Below are positions 25,042-34,594 of a stretch of DNA of 39,176 nucleotides, in pieces. The notes below the pieces were generated by a model. That model worked only from the letters and a program-made list of their open reading frames with translations, was not told the origin of the DNA and did no database searches. The position numbers and the translations under genes were made by a program. Source of the stretch: Actinomycetes bacterium (GTDB lineage Bacteria > Actinomycetota > Acidimicrobiia > Acidimicrobiales > Acidimicrobiaceae); contig JAJZFV010000017.1 of the NCBI GenBank assembly GCA_021805205.1, forward strand, positions 1 through 39,176. The letters are read 5' to 3'. Every line of letters begins with the position of its first letter. Position 1 is the first letter of the stretch.

Positions 25042-26892
25042 ATGAAATTATCAGGGGCGAAGAAGGGCTTGACTGCCCTTTCAGCACTGCTGCTGGCCGG
25101 AGGGAGCATCCTCGGGGCCGCTGCCAGAACCGCAGCATCGGCCGATGAGGTTACCTCGATCTCGGCAAATACGGCTACACCGATCAAACACCTCGTAGTG
25201 ATCTTTGGAGAAAATGTATCCTTCGACCACTACTTTGGAACCTATCCATATGCAACCAATCCCGCCGGAGAGACGAAGTTCGTCGCTTCGAAGTCGACTC
25301 CTTCAGTAAATGGCCTCTACAACGACGTCGTAAATGGCCAGCCAACCGGAACCGAGCTAACCAACAATTTGAACCAAATTCCATCGGGTGCGCCTTCGAC
25401 CGCAAATGGAAACCCAATGCGCCTCGATCCTAGCCAAGCCATGACCTGTGACCAAGACCACGGCTATCTCCACGAGCAGATGGCCTACGCCAATGGTGGG
25501 ACGGGTTTCATATTAAATACTGGCCACAGCAAGACCTTAGCTCAGTGCCTTGCAAACCTAAAGACCAATGGCGTAGCAGAGCAGGCTGGACCAAATGAAT
25601 CCAACAACTATGCAGTAATGGACTACTACGACGGCTACACCGTCACTGGCCTTTGGAACTATGCACAGCGCTTCGCCATGAGTGACAATGCATATGGCAC
25701 CAACTACGGCCCTTCGACCGATGGAGCCCTAAATGTCGCTTCGGCTAACACCTATGGCGTGATCTGCGGTCCAAGCTTCTCCACGATCAACGACCCAAGT
25801 CGCACCGCACCCGCTGGTCTAAACACCGCCAATCCGCTAGCCTCAAAAATAACTACCACAGGTGGTCAAGTTGGATCGAGCGTAAACCTTGGTGCAGGTC
25901 CCGGAACTGACATCAGTGACTCAGATCCTTACTACGACATCTGCTCATATCTACCGACTGTTGACGGTGGAGATGCGACTCTCCCGCACAACACCATCGC
26001 CATGGGTGGACCAAACATCGGAACTGAGCTGACTAAGGCAAATATAACTTGGGGTTGGTTCCAAGGAGGATTCGATGCCGGATACGTTCCGGGCCATGGC
26101 ACCGCACCTACGACAGCTCAGGTCTGCGCTCAGAACCATCAAAACATCGGAGGTAGCACCATAACTGACTACATCCCTCACCATGAGCCATTCCAGTACT
26201 ATAGATCGACCGCCAATCCGATGCACCTACCTCCAACCTCGGTCTCAATGATCGGCCATAGCGATCAAGCCAACCACCAATACGACACGGCAGACTTTTG
26301 GGCGGCAGCAGATAGTGGCAACATGCCTGCGGTATCTTACCTAAAGGCACCGGCCTACCAAGACGGACACACCGGTTACTCTGATCCAATCGACGAGCAA
26401 AACTTCATCGTCTCGACGATAAATCACCTTGAGCAACTTCCGACATGGTCATCGACTGCTGAAGTTATCACCTATGACGACTCTGACGGTTGGTACGACC
26501 ACGTAATCTCGCCGCTAGTGACAACCAGCCAATCCTCGGTCGATGCCCTTACTGGTACGGGACTTTGTGGAACCGCAACAAATGGAGTTCCTCTAACCAC
26601 ATCTGGTCAACCGGAGATGGGACGCTGTGGACTTGGGCCACGTCTACCATTTATGGTTATCTCGCCATATGCCAAGGTCAACTACGTCGATCACAACACC
26701 ATCGATCAAAGCTCGGTTGTGAAGTTCATCGAGAACAACTGGAAGTTGCCATCGCTAGGTGATGGGGCAGCTGACGCTAGTGCTGGCAGTATCAACTCGC
26801 TCTTCAACTTTGACCAGCCCAACTATCAGAGGGTGATATTGAACCCAGCGACAGGAGCGGTGCGATCAGTCTACGACCGCGGCAACTCCTAA
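25042..26892 (+). CDS. Secreted phosphoesterase (phospholipase C / acid phosphatase family)
   Basis: Exported phosphoesterase of the PlcC/AcpA family (PF04185), acting outside the membrane on phospholipids or other phosphate esters. It has 616 residues from ATG 25042, which has GGGAGA upstream; a TTG at 25030 is less likely. Residues 1-34 look like a signal peptide: basic start, LSALLLAGG core, AASA cleavage region. The family N-terminal motif IFGENVSFDHYFG carries metal ligands Glu57-Asn58, GPSTDGALN near 225 holds the likely nucleophilic Ser or Thr, and DDSDGWYDH near 479 supplies the Asp-Asp metal ligands. It interrupts the usual dxr-cdsA neighbourhood and reads against it, with its own tandem terminators, which suggests insertion. 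Substrate cannot be told from sequence. Confidence 0.85.
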   Translation: MKLSGAKKGLTALSALLLAGGSILGAAARTAASADEVTSISANTATPIKHLVVIFGENVSFDHYFGTYPYATNPAGETKFVASKSTPSVNGLYNDVVNGQPTGTELTNNLNQIPSGAPSTANGNPMRLDPSQAMTCDQDHGYLHEQMAYANGGTGFILNTGHSKTLAQCLANLKTNGVAEQAGPNESNNYAVMDYYDGYTVTGLWNYAQRFAMSDNAYGTNYGPSTDGALNVASANTYGVICGPSFSTINDPSRTAPAGLNTANPLASKITTTGGQVGSSVNLGAGPGTDISDSDPYYDICSYLPTVDGGDATLPHNTIAMGGPNIGTELTKANITWGWFQGGFDAGYVPGHGTAPTTAQVCAQNHQNIGGSTITDYIPHHEPFQYYRSTANPMHLPPTSVSMIGHSDQANHQYDTADFWAAADSGNMPAVSYLKAPAYQDGHTGYSDPIDEQNFIVSTINHLEQLPTWSSTAEVITYDDSDGWYDHVISPLVTTSQSSVDALTGTGLCGTATNGVPLTTSGQPEMGRCGLGPRLPFMVISPYAKVNYVDHNTIDQSSVVKFIENNWKLPSLGDGAADASAGSINSLFNFDQPNYQRVILNPATGAVRSVYDRGNS

Positions 26893-26954
26893 AGGCTACT
26901 TGCCCATGGAAAGCCGTAACTAACTAAGCACGCCTAGCGAATAAGCGGTCTTGG

Positions 26955-26990
26955 AACTTGGTCGGTTGACGATAAGCTACCGACCAAGTT
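26955..26990 (+). terminator. First hairpin after the phosphoesterase gene
   Basis: AACTTGGTCGGT and ACCGACCAAGTT form a perfect 12-bp stem with a 12-base loop, about 60 bases after the stop codon. No T tract follows, so it may protect the mRNA end or act together with the next hairpin. Confidence 0.55.
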
Positions 26991-27017
26991 TGACTAGATC
27001 GAATCGACCAAAGCAAG

Positions 27018-27061
27018 AAAGGCCACGATAGATCTGAGATCTACCGTGGCCTTTAGTTTTT
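27018..27061 (+). terminator. Terminator after the phosphoesterase gene
   Basis: AAAGGCCACG-A-TAGATC pairs with GATCTA-C-CGTGGCCTTT: 16 base pairs and one A-C mismatch, 3-base loop, followed by AGTTTTT. On the minus strand the mismatch becomes a G-U pair. A strong intrinsic terminator that could also serve the facing mcp transcript. Confidence 0.8.
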
Positions 27062-27304
27062 AGGGCAGGTTAGCCCTTCTTCAAAGACCGCCGTGATGGA
27101 TCTGCTTTGAGCTAAATCATCTTGATTGATGATCAAAAAACAATTGCACCTTTAGTACTTGCAAATCACAAATTATCGGGACCTCACGGCAAGAAATACC
27201 GAGGCTGCCACAGCCATCCTTGTACAATCCCGCTTTGCCATAGTCCTCTAACGGTTCGCTCGCGAACCATCACCACGCTCAAAATTGCTCCGTTGAAGAT
27301 CTAA

Positions 27305-27340
27305 GGCTCTAAGAGATCTCAAAGTCGATCCCCTAGAGCC
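27305..27340 (-). terminator. Possible terminator after mcp
   Basis: GGCTCTA and TAGAGCC form a 7-bp outer stem around a partly paired 22-base interior, starting 26 bases after the mcp stop on the minus strand and followed by TTAGATCTTC. The weak T tail lowers confidence. Confidence 0.35.
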
Positions 27341-27365
27341 AAGGGCTCAAAGCCAGTTAGTTGAC

Positions 27366-29108
27366 TCAACCAGAGATCTCTACCTCGGAGACGACGGGTG
27401 CTTCCCCTTTGCGGTTAAGTCCAAAGCGATGACTAGCGCTACTTTCCTGCCTCTGGGATCTACTCACATTGAAGCTAGAAGAGCTCGACGTAGAAGAGGA
27501 GGAACCAACCGTGAATTTGCTAGCGACCGCCTCGAGCTCTTCACTTAGACGCGCTAGATTGCGCGCGGCTTCATTTACACTACTGGCACCGGAGCTATTA
27601 ACCCTGGCATTATCTACAACCGAAACGATCTGCTCCGCGATGTGGCCAGTTCCAGCTGCAGCTTCAGCCACTGCACGGCCGATCTCCTGCGTCGTTGCCG
27701 ACTGCTCCTCTACCGCCGAAGCAATCGAAGATTGAAGGTCGTTGATTTTATTGATGATATTGGATATCTCTTCGATTGCACCGATCGCTAGATTGGTGTC
27801 GTCTTGCATCTCTCGAATTCGATCAGCGATAGATTGGGTAGCAGTGCTGGTCTCCTTTGCAAGATCTTTAACCTCAGATGCAACAACAGCAAATCCCTTA
27901 CCGGCCTCTCCGGCTCGGGCAGCTTCAATAGCTGCATTGAGAGCTAGCAGATTGGTCTGTTCAGCGATAGATGTAATCACCGATACCACCTCTCCCACCT
28001 TTGAAGAGCTATCCCCTAGCTTGGATATCGAAGATACTGCAACTTGAGATGAAGAGACCGCATTTGCCGCAACGCGAGCCGCTTCAGCGGCTCCTCTAGC
28101 TATCTCGTCGATCGCGGCTCGCATCTCTTCAGCGGATGCCGCAACTTGCTCTACGTTAGAGGAGACTTGTTCCGCGGCAGCAGCTACACCGTTTGATTGA
28201 TTCATATTCGAATTAGCCCGTTGCGACTGGTCTGCGGAGTTACCGGCGAGGGCCTCTGAAGAGTTAGATAAGGCTACGGCATGGGCCGAAATCTGGGCAA
28301 TTGCCCCACCCACACGAGCTATCAATTGGGATAAGGCAAAGTGAACTTGACCGATTTCGTCTTGTGAATCCTCAACATGATACGGGGTAAGATCGCCCGA
28401 GGATGCCCTCTCGATCGCATTAACGGCTTCGCCGAGAGGACGAGTAATAGACCTTGCGGTTATCCGAGAAAGAAATGCAGCAATTGCAACGGTTGCCAAT
28501 CCAAGGATTACAAAGACTAATTCACTCGTCTTAAGGGCACCCTTTTGACCATTTACAGATGCTAGGTAGCTGTCGTGCCCCATGGTATAGATCTGAGCTA
28601 ACGGATTCGAGTAGGAACCGAAGGCCAATTGGCTGACGATATTGTTAGCGGTTGCGGTTGACTTTGGGCTATTTCCGGCAAAGGCAGTATTGATCTGATT
28701 CGACATTGATACGTAGGCTTCAAAGTTAGATGCTGCACTCTTGAGCAACTTTGCCTCTTTGGCAGGGAGTGCAAATTTTTTTAACGAAGCAAGCTCGCCC
28801 CGAAACTGTGCCACAGCCTGTTCAAAAGATTGCAGGTCCCCAGAGTGTGATTGCCCCGAGTTATAGTCAAAGGCTACCGAATTCTCTGCGAGGGCCACTT
28901 GGGTACCGATTTGGTTGAGGGTTTCAACTGCATAAAATCTTTTAAAGGACGCCGACGAAGAGTCCAGCGACGATGAATTCGATGCAGCTGATATAAGACC
29001 ATAACCAGCTAAAACTAGCATCAGAAGGGTCAAAACCGCCGACGAAACACCGAGACGCCTTCCGACTCTCATCTTCAAAAGCCAACGCTCCATAAATTCC
29101 CCAGTCAC
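27366..29108 (-). CDS. Methyl-accepting chemotaxis protein
   Basis: Membrane chemoreceptor that signals to CheA/CheW. About 580 residues: membrane helix 1 (about 20-40), an extracytoplasmic domain of about 150 residues that looks all-helical, membrane helix 2 ([18 protein letters not shown], about 197-216), HAMP ([20 protein letters not shown]), and a long cytoplasmic coiled coil with the conserved hairpin tip [20 protein letters not shown] (near 385). A Ser-rich tail follows with no CheR-binding pentapeptide. GTG 29108 has AGAGGG six bases upstream; ATG 29093 is an alternative. It stands alone between cdsA and a secreted phosphoesterase, with a WhiG/sigma-28-like promoter upstream. The ligand is unknown. 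Confidence 0.95.
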   Translation of the reverse strand: MTGEFMERWLLKMRVGRRLGVSSAVLTLLMLVLAGYGLISAASNSSSLDSSSASFKRFYAVETLNQIGTQVALAENSVAFDYNSGQSHSGDLQSFEQAVAQFRGELASLKKFALPAKEAKLLKSAASNFEAYVSMSNQINTAFAGNSPKSTATANNIVSQLAFGSYSNPLAQIYTMGHDSYLASVNGQKGALKTSELVFVILGLATVAIAAFLSRITARSITRPLGEAVNAIERASSGDLTPYHVEDSQDEIGQVHFALSQLIARVGGAIAQISAHAVALSNSSEALAGNSADQSQRANSNMNQSNGVAAAAEQVSSNVEQVAASAEEMRAAIDEIARGAAEAARVAANAVSSSQVAVSSISKLGDSSSKVGEVVSVITSIAEQTNLLALNAAIEAARAGEAGKGFAVVASEVKDLAKETSTATQSIADRIREMQDDTNLAIGAIEEISNIINKINDLQSSIASAVEEQSATTQEIGRAVAEAAAGTGHIAEQIVSVVDNARVNSSGASSVNEAARNLARLSEELEAVASKFTVGSSSSTSSSSSFNVSRSQRQESSASHRFGLNRKGEAPVVSEVEISG

Positions 29109-29149
29109 CAAAGACCCTCTGAGGCCGTTTCCTCAGTGGGTTTGAATTT

Positions 29150-29177
29150 CAATCGGCACTTCTGGAGCGTGCGTTTA
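29150..29177 (-). promoter_or_regulatory. Candidate WhiG/sigma-28-type promoter of mcp
   Basis: On the minus strand TAAA (29177-29174), 16 bases, then GCCGATTG (29157-29150): six of eight bases of the FliA/WhiG -10 box with an exact TAAA. It ends 41 bases before the mcp start, which suits a short leader. The spacing equals that of the fliL candidate. A TTGACA at 29258-29253 lies further upstream without a convincing -10 box. Confidence 0.45.
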
Positions 29178-29305
29178 GTAATTGGTAAATAATGCTTCGG
29201 CTAACTGATAGAGCAATTGAACGTGAAAGATAAAGCCGAGATAACTCCGCACATGTCAACCCAGTCGCTTACATATCACCGATGAGCAAGGTCGAAGGAG
29301 AGCAC

Positions 29306-31033
29306 CTAGAAAAAGGTTTGGATGTGATGGGAGAAAAAGAGTATGAAGTAGATAATCGGCGCTACGAAGATTAGAGAGTCGATTCTATCCAAAAATCCAC
29401 CGTGTCCAGGAAGAATAAACCCCGCATCCTTAGCTCCAAGCTCTCGCTTTATCTTGGACTCGATCAAATCTCCAACAGGGCCAATCAGACCTGCGACCGC
29501 ACCAAAGACCACCCCAAGGGTAACGGTCATGGGGTGAATTCGAGATGAGATCAAGGCACCAACCGCAATCGATCCAACCAAACCAATCAGATAACCTTCA
29601 ACGGTCTTACCGGGGGAGATATCTGGAGCAAGCTTGTGGCGACCAGCAAACCGACCTCCAAAGTAAGCAAAAGTGTCAGCCGAAACCGTTGCTAGAAGAA
29701 GCGACATGGCATAAGCCATACCTACCTTGTTACCGGTTTGAGCCCTCATTATGAGTGCCACAAATGCAGCACCCACACCAATCCAAACGATAGAGAAAAA
29801 GTTGACCGCTACGTTTATGATCACCTCACCCTTGACCACTCCGAAGGTGTACCAGAGCATCAGAAAAACTAGCGAGATTGAGGTTATGTATATTACAGAT
29901 GAGGCGCCGTGATAGTAGGCGAACCAAATAACTGCAACACTCGCGGCAATGGAGATGAAGGGGGCTGGGTTTATGGTTGCCTCAACCGTCTTTTTGCCAT
30001 CCGGGGCGATAACTACCCTGCGATCGCGTACCATCGACAAAAATTCACCGGTAGAGATCGCAACGGCTGCAGAAAGTAGAACAAGTACCGCAATAGGAGA
30101 TACCAGGAAGCAGACGACAACCAGGGCCCCTAGTAAAAGGCCGGTAACGACTCTAGTGGCAACCGAGCCCAACGAGGACCTTTTGTTCGCCCTTTCGGAG
30201 GGGAGTTCGTTATCCTCGGAAGCACTCATTGACGATTCCTTGCTTTCCGAGACCAATCTTTCCGATCTCTTTGACGTCTTGGATCGACTCGAAGTGCCAA
30301 AGCCTCTACGCGATCCCCTAGCAGAACTTCGTCGAGGCACATTTCCATCTATCGCACCAAAGCTTTCACCTGAGCTACCTTCACTCAATCGCAAGCTGCT
30401 AGGAGACTCGTGACTCTTTGCACGCAAAATATCAGAAAACGCCTCACCTACCTGATCAGCCGAGTCATTTGACGCGTCGAATGGCGCACTGGAGTTGGTG
30501 GTGCGCACTCGATGCGAAGGATTAGCGAAGAACTCATCACCAGCGATAAATTCCAAACTGTCATCGCCTTCTTCGATCCGCGGCTGAAGATTCGATGAAG
30601 AGACCACCCTAACTTTGCGCTTCTTCTCTGTCGCAAAGTGACGACCCGATGGAAGCTCGGAGGCTTCGTCAATGTCAATTATATTTCGGGCGGATCGTTT
30701 TGAATCGGCGAAGTGTCTCCCCTTGCGGCTAGACCCGCTATCAAAAACTTCACGAGCAACTTCGCCAAGGCCATGGTTATTTTCGATCTTACGCCGTTCA
30801 TGGAGCCAATTTAGGGCCCCTTGATCCACCGAAGTCAGATCTATTAACTCTGGAGTCAGACCACTATCGGAACGAAACTTGAATTGAATTGGAATCTCAC
30901 CCGTAGGCGGTTCGGTCCAGTGCGGCAGAGAGCTTTTAGAGCGACTCCCCGTGGCGCTTTCACCGTCTGCTAACGGCCATTCATCTTCAAAGCGTCCTTC
31001 ATCACGAGGACCTTCGAGATTTTCATGCGCCAC
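29306..31033 (-). CDS. cdsA: Phosphatidate cytidylyltransferase with long N-terminal extension
   Basis: Makes CDP-diacylglycerol, the precursor of acidic phospholipids. It has 575 residues, about twice the catalytic family size. Residues from about 285 on form the membrane enzyme with about eight helices and the exact family signature SKIKRELGAKDAGF followed by LPGHGGFLDRIDS near 545. Residues 1-285 are polar, Ser/Arg/Glu/Asp-rich and apparently disordered, with short repeated elements such as SSRKGRHFAD, LPSGRHFATEK and RKVRVVSSS. GTG 31033 has AGGAGG five bases upstream, so the extension is translated. It ends the rpsB-tsf-pyrH-frr-cdsA series. Confidence 0.96.
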   Translation of the reverse strand: MAHENLEGPRDEGRFEDEWPLADGESATGSRSKSSLPHWTEPPTGEIPIQFKFRSDSGLTPELIDLTSVDQGALNWLHERRKIENNHGLGEVAREVFDSGSSRKGRHFADSKRSARNIIDIDEASELPSGRHFATEKKRKVRVVSSSNLQPRIEEGDDSLEFIAGDEFFANPSHRVRTTNSSAPFDASNDSADQVGEAFSDILRAKSHESPSSLRLSEGSSGESFGAIDGNVPRRSSARGSRRGFGTSSRSKTSKRSERLVSESKESSMSASEDNELPSERANKRSSLGSVATRVVTGLLLGALVVVCFLVSPIAVLVLLSAAVAISTGEFLSMVRDRRVVIAPDGKKTVEATINPAPFISIAASVAVIWFAYYHGASSVIYITSISLVFLMLWYTFGVVKGEVIINVAVNFFSIVWIGVGAAFVALIMRAQTGNKVGMAYAMSLLLATVSADTFAYFGGRFAGRHKLAPDISPGKTVEGYLIGLVGSIAVGALISSRIHPMTVTLGVVFGAVAGLIGPVGDLIESKIKRELGAKDAGFILPGHGGFLDRIDSLIFVAPIIYFILFFSHHIQTFF

Positions 31034-31071
31034 TGTTCCCTCCTAGCACGCTAAACCCTTTAAAGTCCCAA

Positions 31072-31644
31072 TCAGACTTCAAGCAGCTCTTTCTCTTTAG
31101 TCTCTAGCATTCGATCAATTTCGGCAATGTGATCAGAGGTGAGCTTATCAAGATCCTTCTCTGCCCGCTCTAATTGATCTTGATTGATCTCATTCCGCTT
31201 TTGAGCCGCCTCTAACTCTTGACGCAGTGCTCGACGTTGATTACGGACTTGAACTCTTCCATCCTCAGCTTTGGCCTTTACCTGCTTCACGAGATCTTTG
31301 CGCCGCTCCTCGGTCAATACTGGAAATGCGAGGCGGATTACAGTTCCGTCATTCGACGGGTTGATACCAAGATCTGAACTCTGAATCGCCTTCTCAATAG
31401 CACCGAGGGCACCCTTATCGAACGGAGTGATAACAAGTAGTCGGGCTTCAGGAACCGAAAAACCGGCCAACTGTACCATCGGTACGTCGGTCCCGTAGTA
31501 CTCCACCATCAAACGCTCCACCATCGCAGATGAAGCTCTTCCGGTACGAAAAGACGAGAACTCTGTCTGTGTGTGTGCAACAACCTTCGCCATCCTCTCC
31601 TTACCGTCGAGGAGGGTCAATTCAATTATTGATTCGTCCATCAT
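31072..31644 (-). CDS. frr: Ribosome recycling factor
   Basis: Splits post-termination ribosomes with EF-G. It has 190 residues, within the normal range. Family sequence: EFSSFRTGRASSAMVERLMVEYYG near residue 30, LVITPFDKGALGAIEKAI, IRLAFPVLTEERRKDLVK near 105, and the helical C-terminus. It starts at ATG 31644, which overlaps the pyrH stop as ATGA, so it is translationally coupled to pyrH. Confidence 0.97.
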   Translation of the reverse strand: MMDESIIELTLLDGKERMAKVVAHTQTEFSSFRTGRASSAMVERLMVEYYGTDVPMVQLAGFSVPEARLLVITPFDKGALGAIEKAIQSSDLGINPSNDGTVIRLAFPVLTEERRKDLVKQVKAKAEDGRVQVRNQRRALRQELEAAQKRNEINQDQLERAEKDLDKLTSDHIAEIDRMLETKEKELLEV

Positions 31645-32384
31645 GAAACAAAGGTTCCTAATTCTTCTCCGCGAAGAGCTCGCAAAATATTGCCCGGTTT
31701 CATCAAGTCAAAGACGTGAACCGGAAGGTTGTTGTCTTTACAGAAGGTTATAGCAGTCAAGTCCATCACCTTTAGTTCCCTTGAGACAACCTCCATAAAT
31801 GAAATGTAGTCGTATTTGGTTGCAGTTGGATCCAACTTTGGGTCGGCACTGTAGATGCCGTCGATTCCGGAGTGGGTTCCCTTCAATACCACCTCTGCAT
31901 CGATTTCTGCAGCCCTAAGTGCAGCGGCAGTATCGGTAGTGAAGTAGGGGTTGCCGGTGCCCGATGCGAAGATGACGATACGCCCCTTCTCGAGGTGGCG
32001 TACAGCCTTCCTTCTGATGTAGGGCTCGGCAAGTTCTGCCATTTGGATTGCACTCTGCACCCGCGTTGGATATCCAATTCGCTCAATTGCATTTTGAAGT
32101 GCCAGGGCGTTAATTGTCGTCGCTAACATCCCCATATGATCGGAGGTGGCTCTCTCAATCTTTGCGCCAGCGCCTACGGCACCGCGCCAGATATTGCCAC
32201 CTCCAACGATGATCGCGAGTTCCACTTTCAACTTGGATGCCGCCTCAACTACCTCTTCGGCAATCTGATTCAAGATCACAGCGTCGATTACTTCGGTATT
32301 CGAACTACTTGCGAGCGCCTCACCCGAGATCTTGAGTACGGCCCTTCGCCACTTTGAAGCTGCTGAAAGTTCCTCACTTGACAT
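31641..32384 (-). CDS. pyrH: Uridylate kinase (UMP kinase)
   Basis: Phosphorylates UMP to UDP; the bacterial hexameric amino-acid-kinase-fold enzyme. It has 247 residues. VLKISGEAL (ATP site, near 16), IVGGGNIWRG (UMP loop, near 58), DHMGMLATTINALALQNA, GTGNPYFTTDTAAALRAAEI and LKVMDLTAITFCKDN are family signatures. It starts six bases after the tsf stop and overlaps frr by four bases. Confidence 0.97.
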   Translation of the reverse strand: MSSEELSAASKWRRAVLKISGEALASSSNTEVIDAVILNQIAEEVVEAASKLKVELAIIVGGGNIWRGAVGAGAKIERATSDHMGMLATTINALALQNAIERIGYPTRVQSAIQMAELAEPYIRRKAVRHLEKGRIVIFASGTGNPYFTTDTAAALRAAEIDAEVVLKGTHSGIDGIYSADPKLDPTATKYDYISFMEVVSRELKVMDLTAITFCKDNNLPVHVFDLMKPGNILRALRGEELGTFVS

Positions 32385-32390
32385 ATTCGG

Positions 32391-33182
32391 CTAACCGATT
32401 ACGATCTGGGAGAATCGGGTTACGGTAGCGCTACCAAGAAGCTGTGCGATGGTCTGCTTCTCGTCTCGTACGAAGTGTTGATCTAGAAGACAGATATTCT
32501 CGTAGAAACCGCGCATTCTGCCATCTACGATCTTTTCGATCTGAGCCTCTGGCTTACCCTCATTTCGAGAGATCGTCTCGAGGGTCGCACGCTCGGTTGC
32601 TACCTCCTCGGCGGGAACCTCTTCACGGGTGACAAATCGGGGGCGGGCAAAGCCAATGTGCATCGCAATGTCGTGAGCTAGCGCCCTTGAGCCACCGGCC
32701 ACTTCAACCAAGACTGCATTTACGCCACGATCAGATTGGATGTGGAGATAGCCATCGACGACCGAGCCACTTGGTGCCTCGAAGCGCGAGATGCGGCCGA
32801 CTTCGATCTTTTCCTTGAGGGTTGAGGCGAGGACACCGATCTCCGTCTCGTACTCAGCTATCGCTGATTCGCCGGACTCGGCTACCGAAGTCGTCATCTT
32901 CTCGAGCAGGGCGACAAATTCAGCGCTCTTAGCTACGAAGTCGGTCTCGCACTTGAGCTCGACAACAGCACCGAGGCTGTCATTTAGAATCACCAAAGAT
33001 ACCGCGCCTTGGCTATTATCGCGATCGGCACGCTTTGCTGCACCAGCCATACCCTTTTCACGAAGGATCTTGGCTGCTGCTTCCATGTCGCCATTCGCCT
33101 CTTCAAGGGCCTTCTTGGCGTCCATCATTCCAGCACCGGTACTCTTTCGCAGTGCTGATACGTCCGCTGCAGTTATTGCCAT
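32391..33182 (-). CDS. tsf: Elongation factor Ts
   Basis: Guanine-nucleotide exchange factor for EF-Tu. It has 263 residues. The N-terminal UBA-like domain has VSALRKSTGAGMMDAKKAL; the core carries KCETDFVAKSAEFVALLE, the TDFVA exchange motif, near residue 80, and HIGFARPRFVTREEVP near 175. Located between rpsB and pyrH as usual. A bulged hairpin separates it from rpsB. Confidence 0.97.
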   Translation of the reverse strand: MAITAADVSALRKSTGAGMMDAKKALEEANGDMEAAAKILREKGMAGAAKRADRDNSQGAVSLVILNDSLGAVVELKCETDFVAKSAEFVALLEKMTTSVAESGESAIAEYETEIGVLASTLKEKIEVGRISRFEAPSGSVVDGYLHIQSDRGVNAVLVEVAGGSRALAHDIAMHIGFARPRFVTREEVPAEEVATERATLETISRNEGKPEAQIEKIVDGRMRGFYENICLLDQHFVRDEKQTIAQLLGSATVTRFSQIVIG

Positions 33183-33222
33183 TTATATACCTCTGTCCTC
33201 AAACAATATCATTCAACATCAA

Positions 33223-33255
33223 TGTGGCTAACTACCAATATGGAAGTCAGCCACA
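33223..33255 (-). promoter_or_regulatory. Hairpin between rpsB and tsf
   Basis: TGTGGCT-a-ACT pairs with AGT-c-AGCCACA (10 base pairs and one mismatch, 11-base loop), about 35 bases after the rpsB stop. No T tract on the minus strand. Possible attenuator that lowers tsf relative to rpsB, or an RNA-processing site. Confidence 0.35.
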
Positions 33256-33287
33256 GTTGTCACTTAGAATTCACAGAACGACAAGGG

Positions 33288-34142
33288 CTACTCGCCTTGG
33301 CTATCCTTTGGTGCATTCTTCTTCGAGGCGATACGGGCCTCTCGTTGTCTCTGTGCCTCAGCGGCCTCACGGCGAGCAATTGCTTGCTCTTCTTCTTGAC
33401 GGCGTACCTCTTCGGCATCGACAACAGGAGCCATCACAGTTACCTTGTTTGACATGCGACGTCCCTCTAGAACCGCATCCGCTACAATTCGGCACATCAG
33501 TTCGCCGGAACGAATTGCATCATCGTTGCCAGGAATGACGTACTTAATGACATCTGGATCACAGTTGGTGTCAACTACGGCGACGATAGGTAGCCCTAGC
33601 TTGTTAGCTTCGGTAACAGCAATTGCTTCCTTCTTGGTGTCGATGATGAAAAGCGCATCTGGAAGCTTGTCTAGATTGCGAAGACCCCCAAGGTTTCGCT
33701 GCAACTTTTCAAGTTCGCGAGAGAGGATGAGTGCTTCCTTCTTTGGCATTGCCTCAAAGTCACCAGCCTCCTTCATTCTCTCGTACTCCTGCATCTTCTT
33801 GACACGACCAAGAATGGTGGAGAAGTTGGTAAGCATTCCACCCAACCAGCGCTCATTTACATATGGCATTCCGCATGCGGTAGCATACTGAGCAATTGCC
33901 TCTTGGGTTTGCTTCTTCGTTCCCACAAAGAGGACGGTCTTGTCCTTAGCGGCAGCGTCACGCAAAAATAGGTAGGCCGTCTCAATTCTTTTGAGAGTTT
34001 GATGTAGGTCGATTACGTATACACCGTTTTGTTCGCCGTAGATGAATCGCTTCATCTTCGGGTTCCAACGACGGGTCTGGTGTCCAAAGTGGACTCCAGC
34101 TTCGAGAAGCTGGCGCATCGTAACGACTGGTTGCTGACTCAT
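33288..34142 (-). CDS. rpsB: 30S ribosomal protein S2
   Basis: Late-binding small-subunit protein needed for S1-type function on the 30S head. It has 284 residues with [66 protein letters not shown] and [21 protein letters not shown], all highly conserved. The C-terminal 35 residues are a Glu/Arg-rich helix. GGAGG is 11 bases upstream of ATG 34142. It follows whiG after 450 bases, the same neighbourhood as in Streptomyces. Confidence 0.97.
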   Translation of the reverse strand: MSQQPVVTMRQLLEAGVHFGHQTRRWNPKMKRFIYGEQNGVYVIDLHQTLKRIETAYLFLRDAAAKDKTVLFVGTKKQTQEAIAQYATACGMPYVNERWLGGMLTNFSTILGRVKKMQEYERMKEAGDFEAMPKKEALILSRELEKLQRNLGGLRNLDKLPDALFIIDTKKEAIAVTEANKLGLPIVAVVDTNCDPDVIKYVIPGNDDAIRSGELMCRIVADAVLEGRRMSNKVTVMAPVVDAEEVRRQEEEQAIARREAAEAQRQREARIASKKNAPKDSQGE

Positions 34143-34594
34143 TCTTTCTATATCCTCCCACGGTTATGTAGCATGAATGCGCGCGCATGCGAAATGCGAC
34201 CGTTGGGGTGCACTCACGCCTAAATTACAACGAATTCATCCTAATCGCACCTAGAGGATTATGGCCTATGAACTAGAGGACCAATTTCAATTGATATTAC
34301 AACTGACTTTCAAACCGAAAAGCTTGGAAAGTGTTGATTGTTCGCCGAATGAGACCAAGCTCCCGCGCCCCAATCCTCGATAGATCGATCGATGAGATAC
34401 CCTTTACTCAGGCGACAAAGACAAAAGTTATTTGGCTAGGTACCTTAGGAACCGCGTATCGAACCCAATAATGCAATCGAAATAGCAATTACCTAACTTT
34501 GACCGGTGGGGATCGCAGCAGGCATCGCAGTCCGTATAAAATCTTATAAAACCACTTAGAGTAACAACGTGACTTCGGTCGTTAAAAGGACCGA
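34143..34594. other. 452-base gap between whiG and rpsB
   Basis: Holds a 6-bp hairpin immediately after the whiG stop (34575-34594, TCGGTC and GACCGA, no T tail) and presumably the rpsB promoter and the long leader expected for S2 autoregulation. I could not identify a convincing -35/-10 pair. Short palindromes (ATCGATCGAT near 34384, AGGTACCT near 34438) are seen but unassigned. No gene is visible. Confidence 0.5.

Larger units (their letters stand above)
26893..27365. other. 473-base convergent gap after the phosphoesterase gene
   Basis: Region between two convergent genes. It holds two strong hairpins for the plus strand (26955-26990 and 27018-27061), a weaker stem for the minus strand (27305-27340), and nothing recognisable as a gene between 27062 and 27300. 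A 60-codon plus-strand frame there has no ribosome site or familiar sequence. Confidence 0.6.

Noticed and set aside
27122..27304. 60-codon plus-strand frame in the convergent gap
   Set aside because: No ribosome site, no recognisable sequence, and it lies downstream of a strong terminator.
34384..34446. ATCGATCGAT and AGGTACCT palindromes in the whiG-rpsB gap
   Set aside because: Short and low in information; GATC/CGAT runs are frequent throughout the window.
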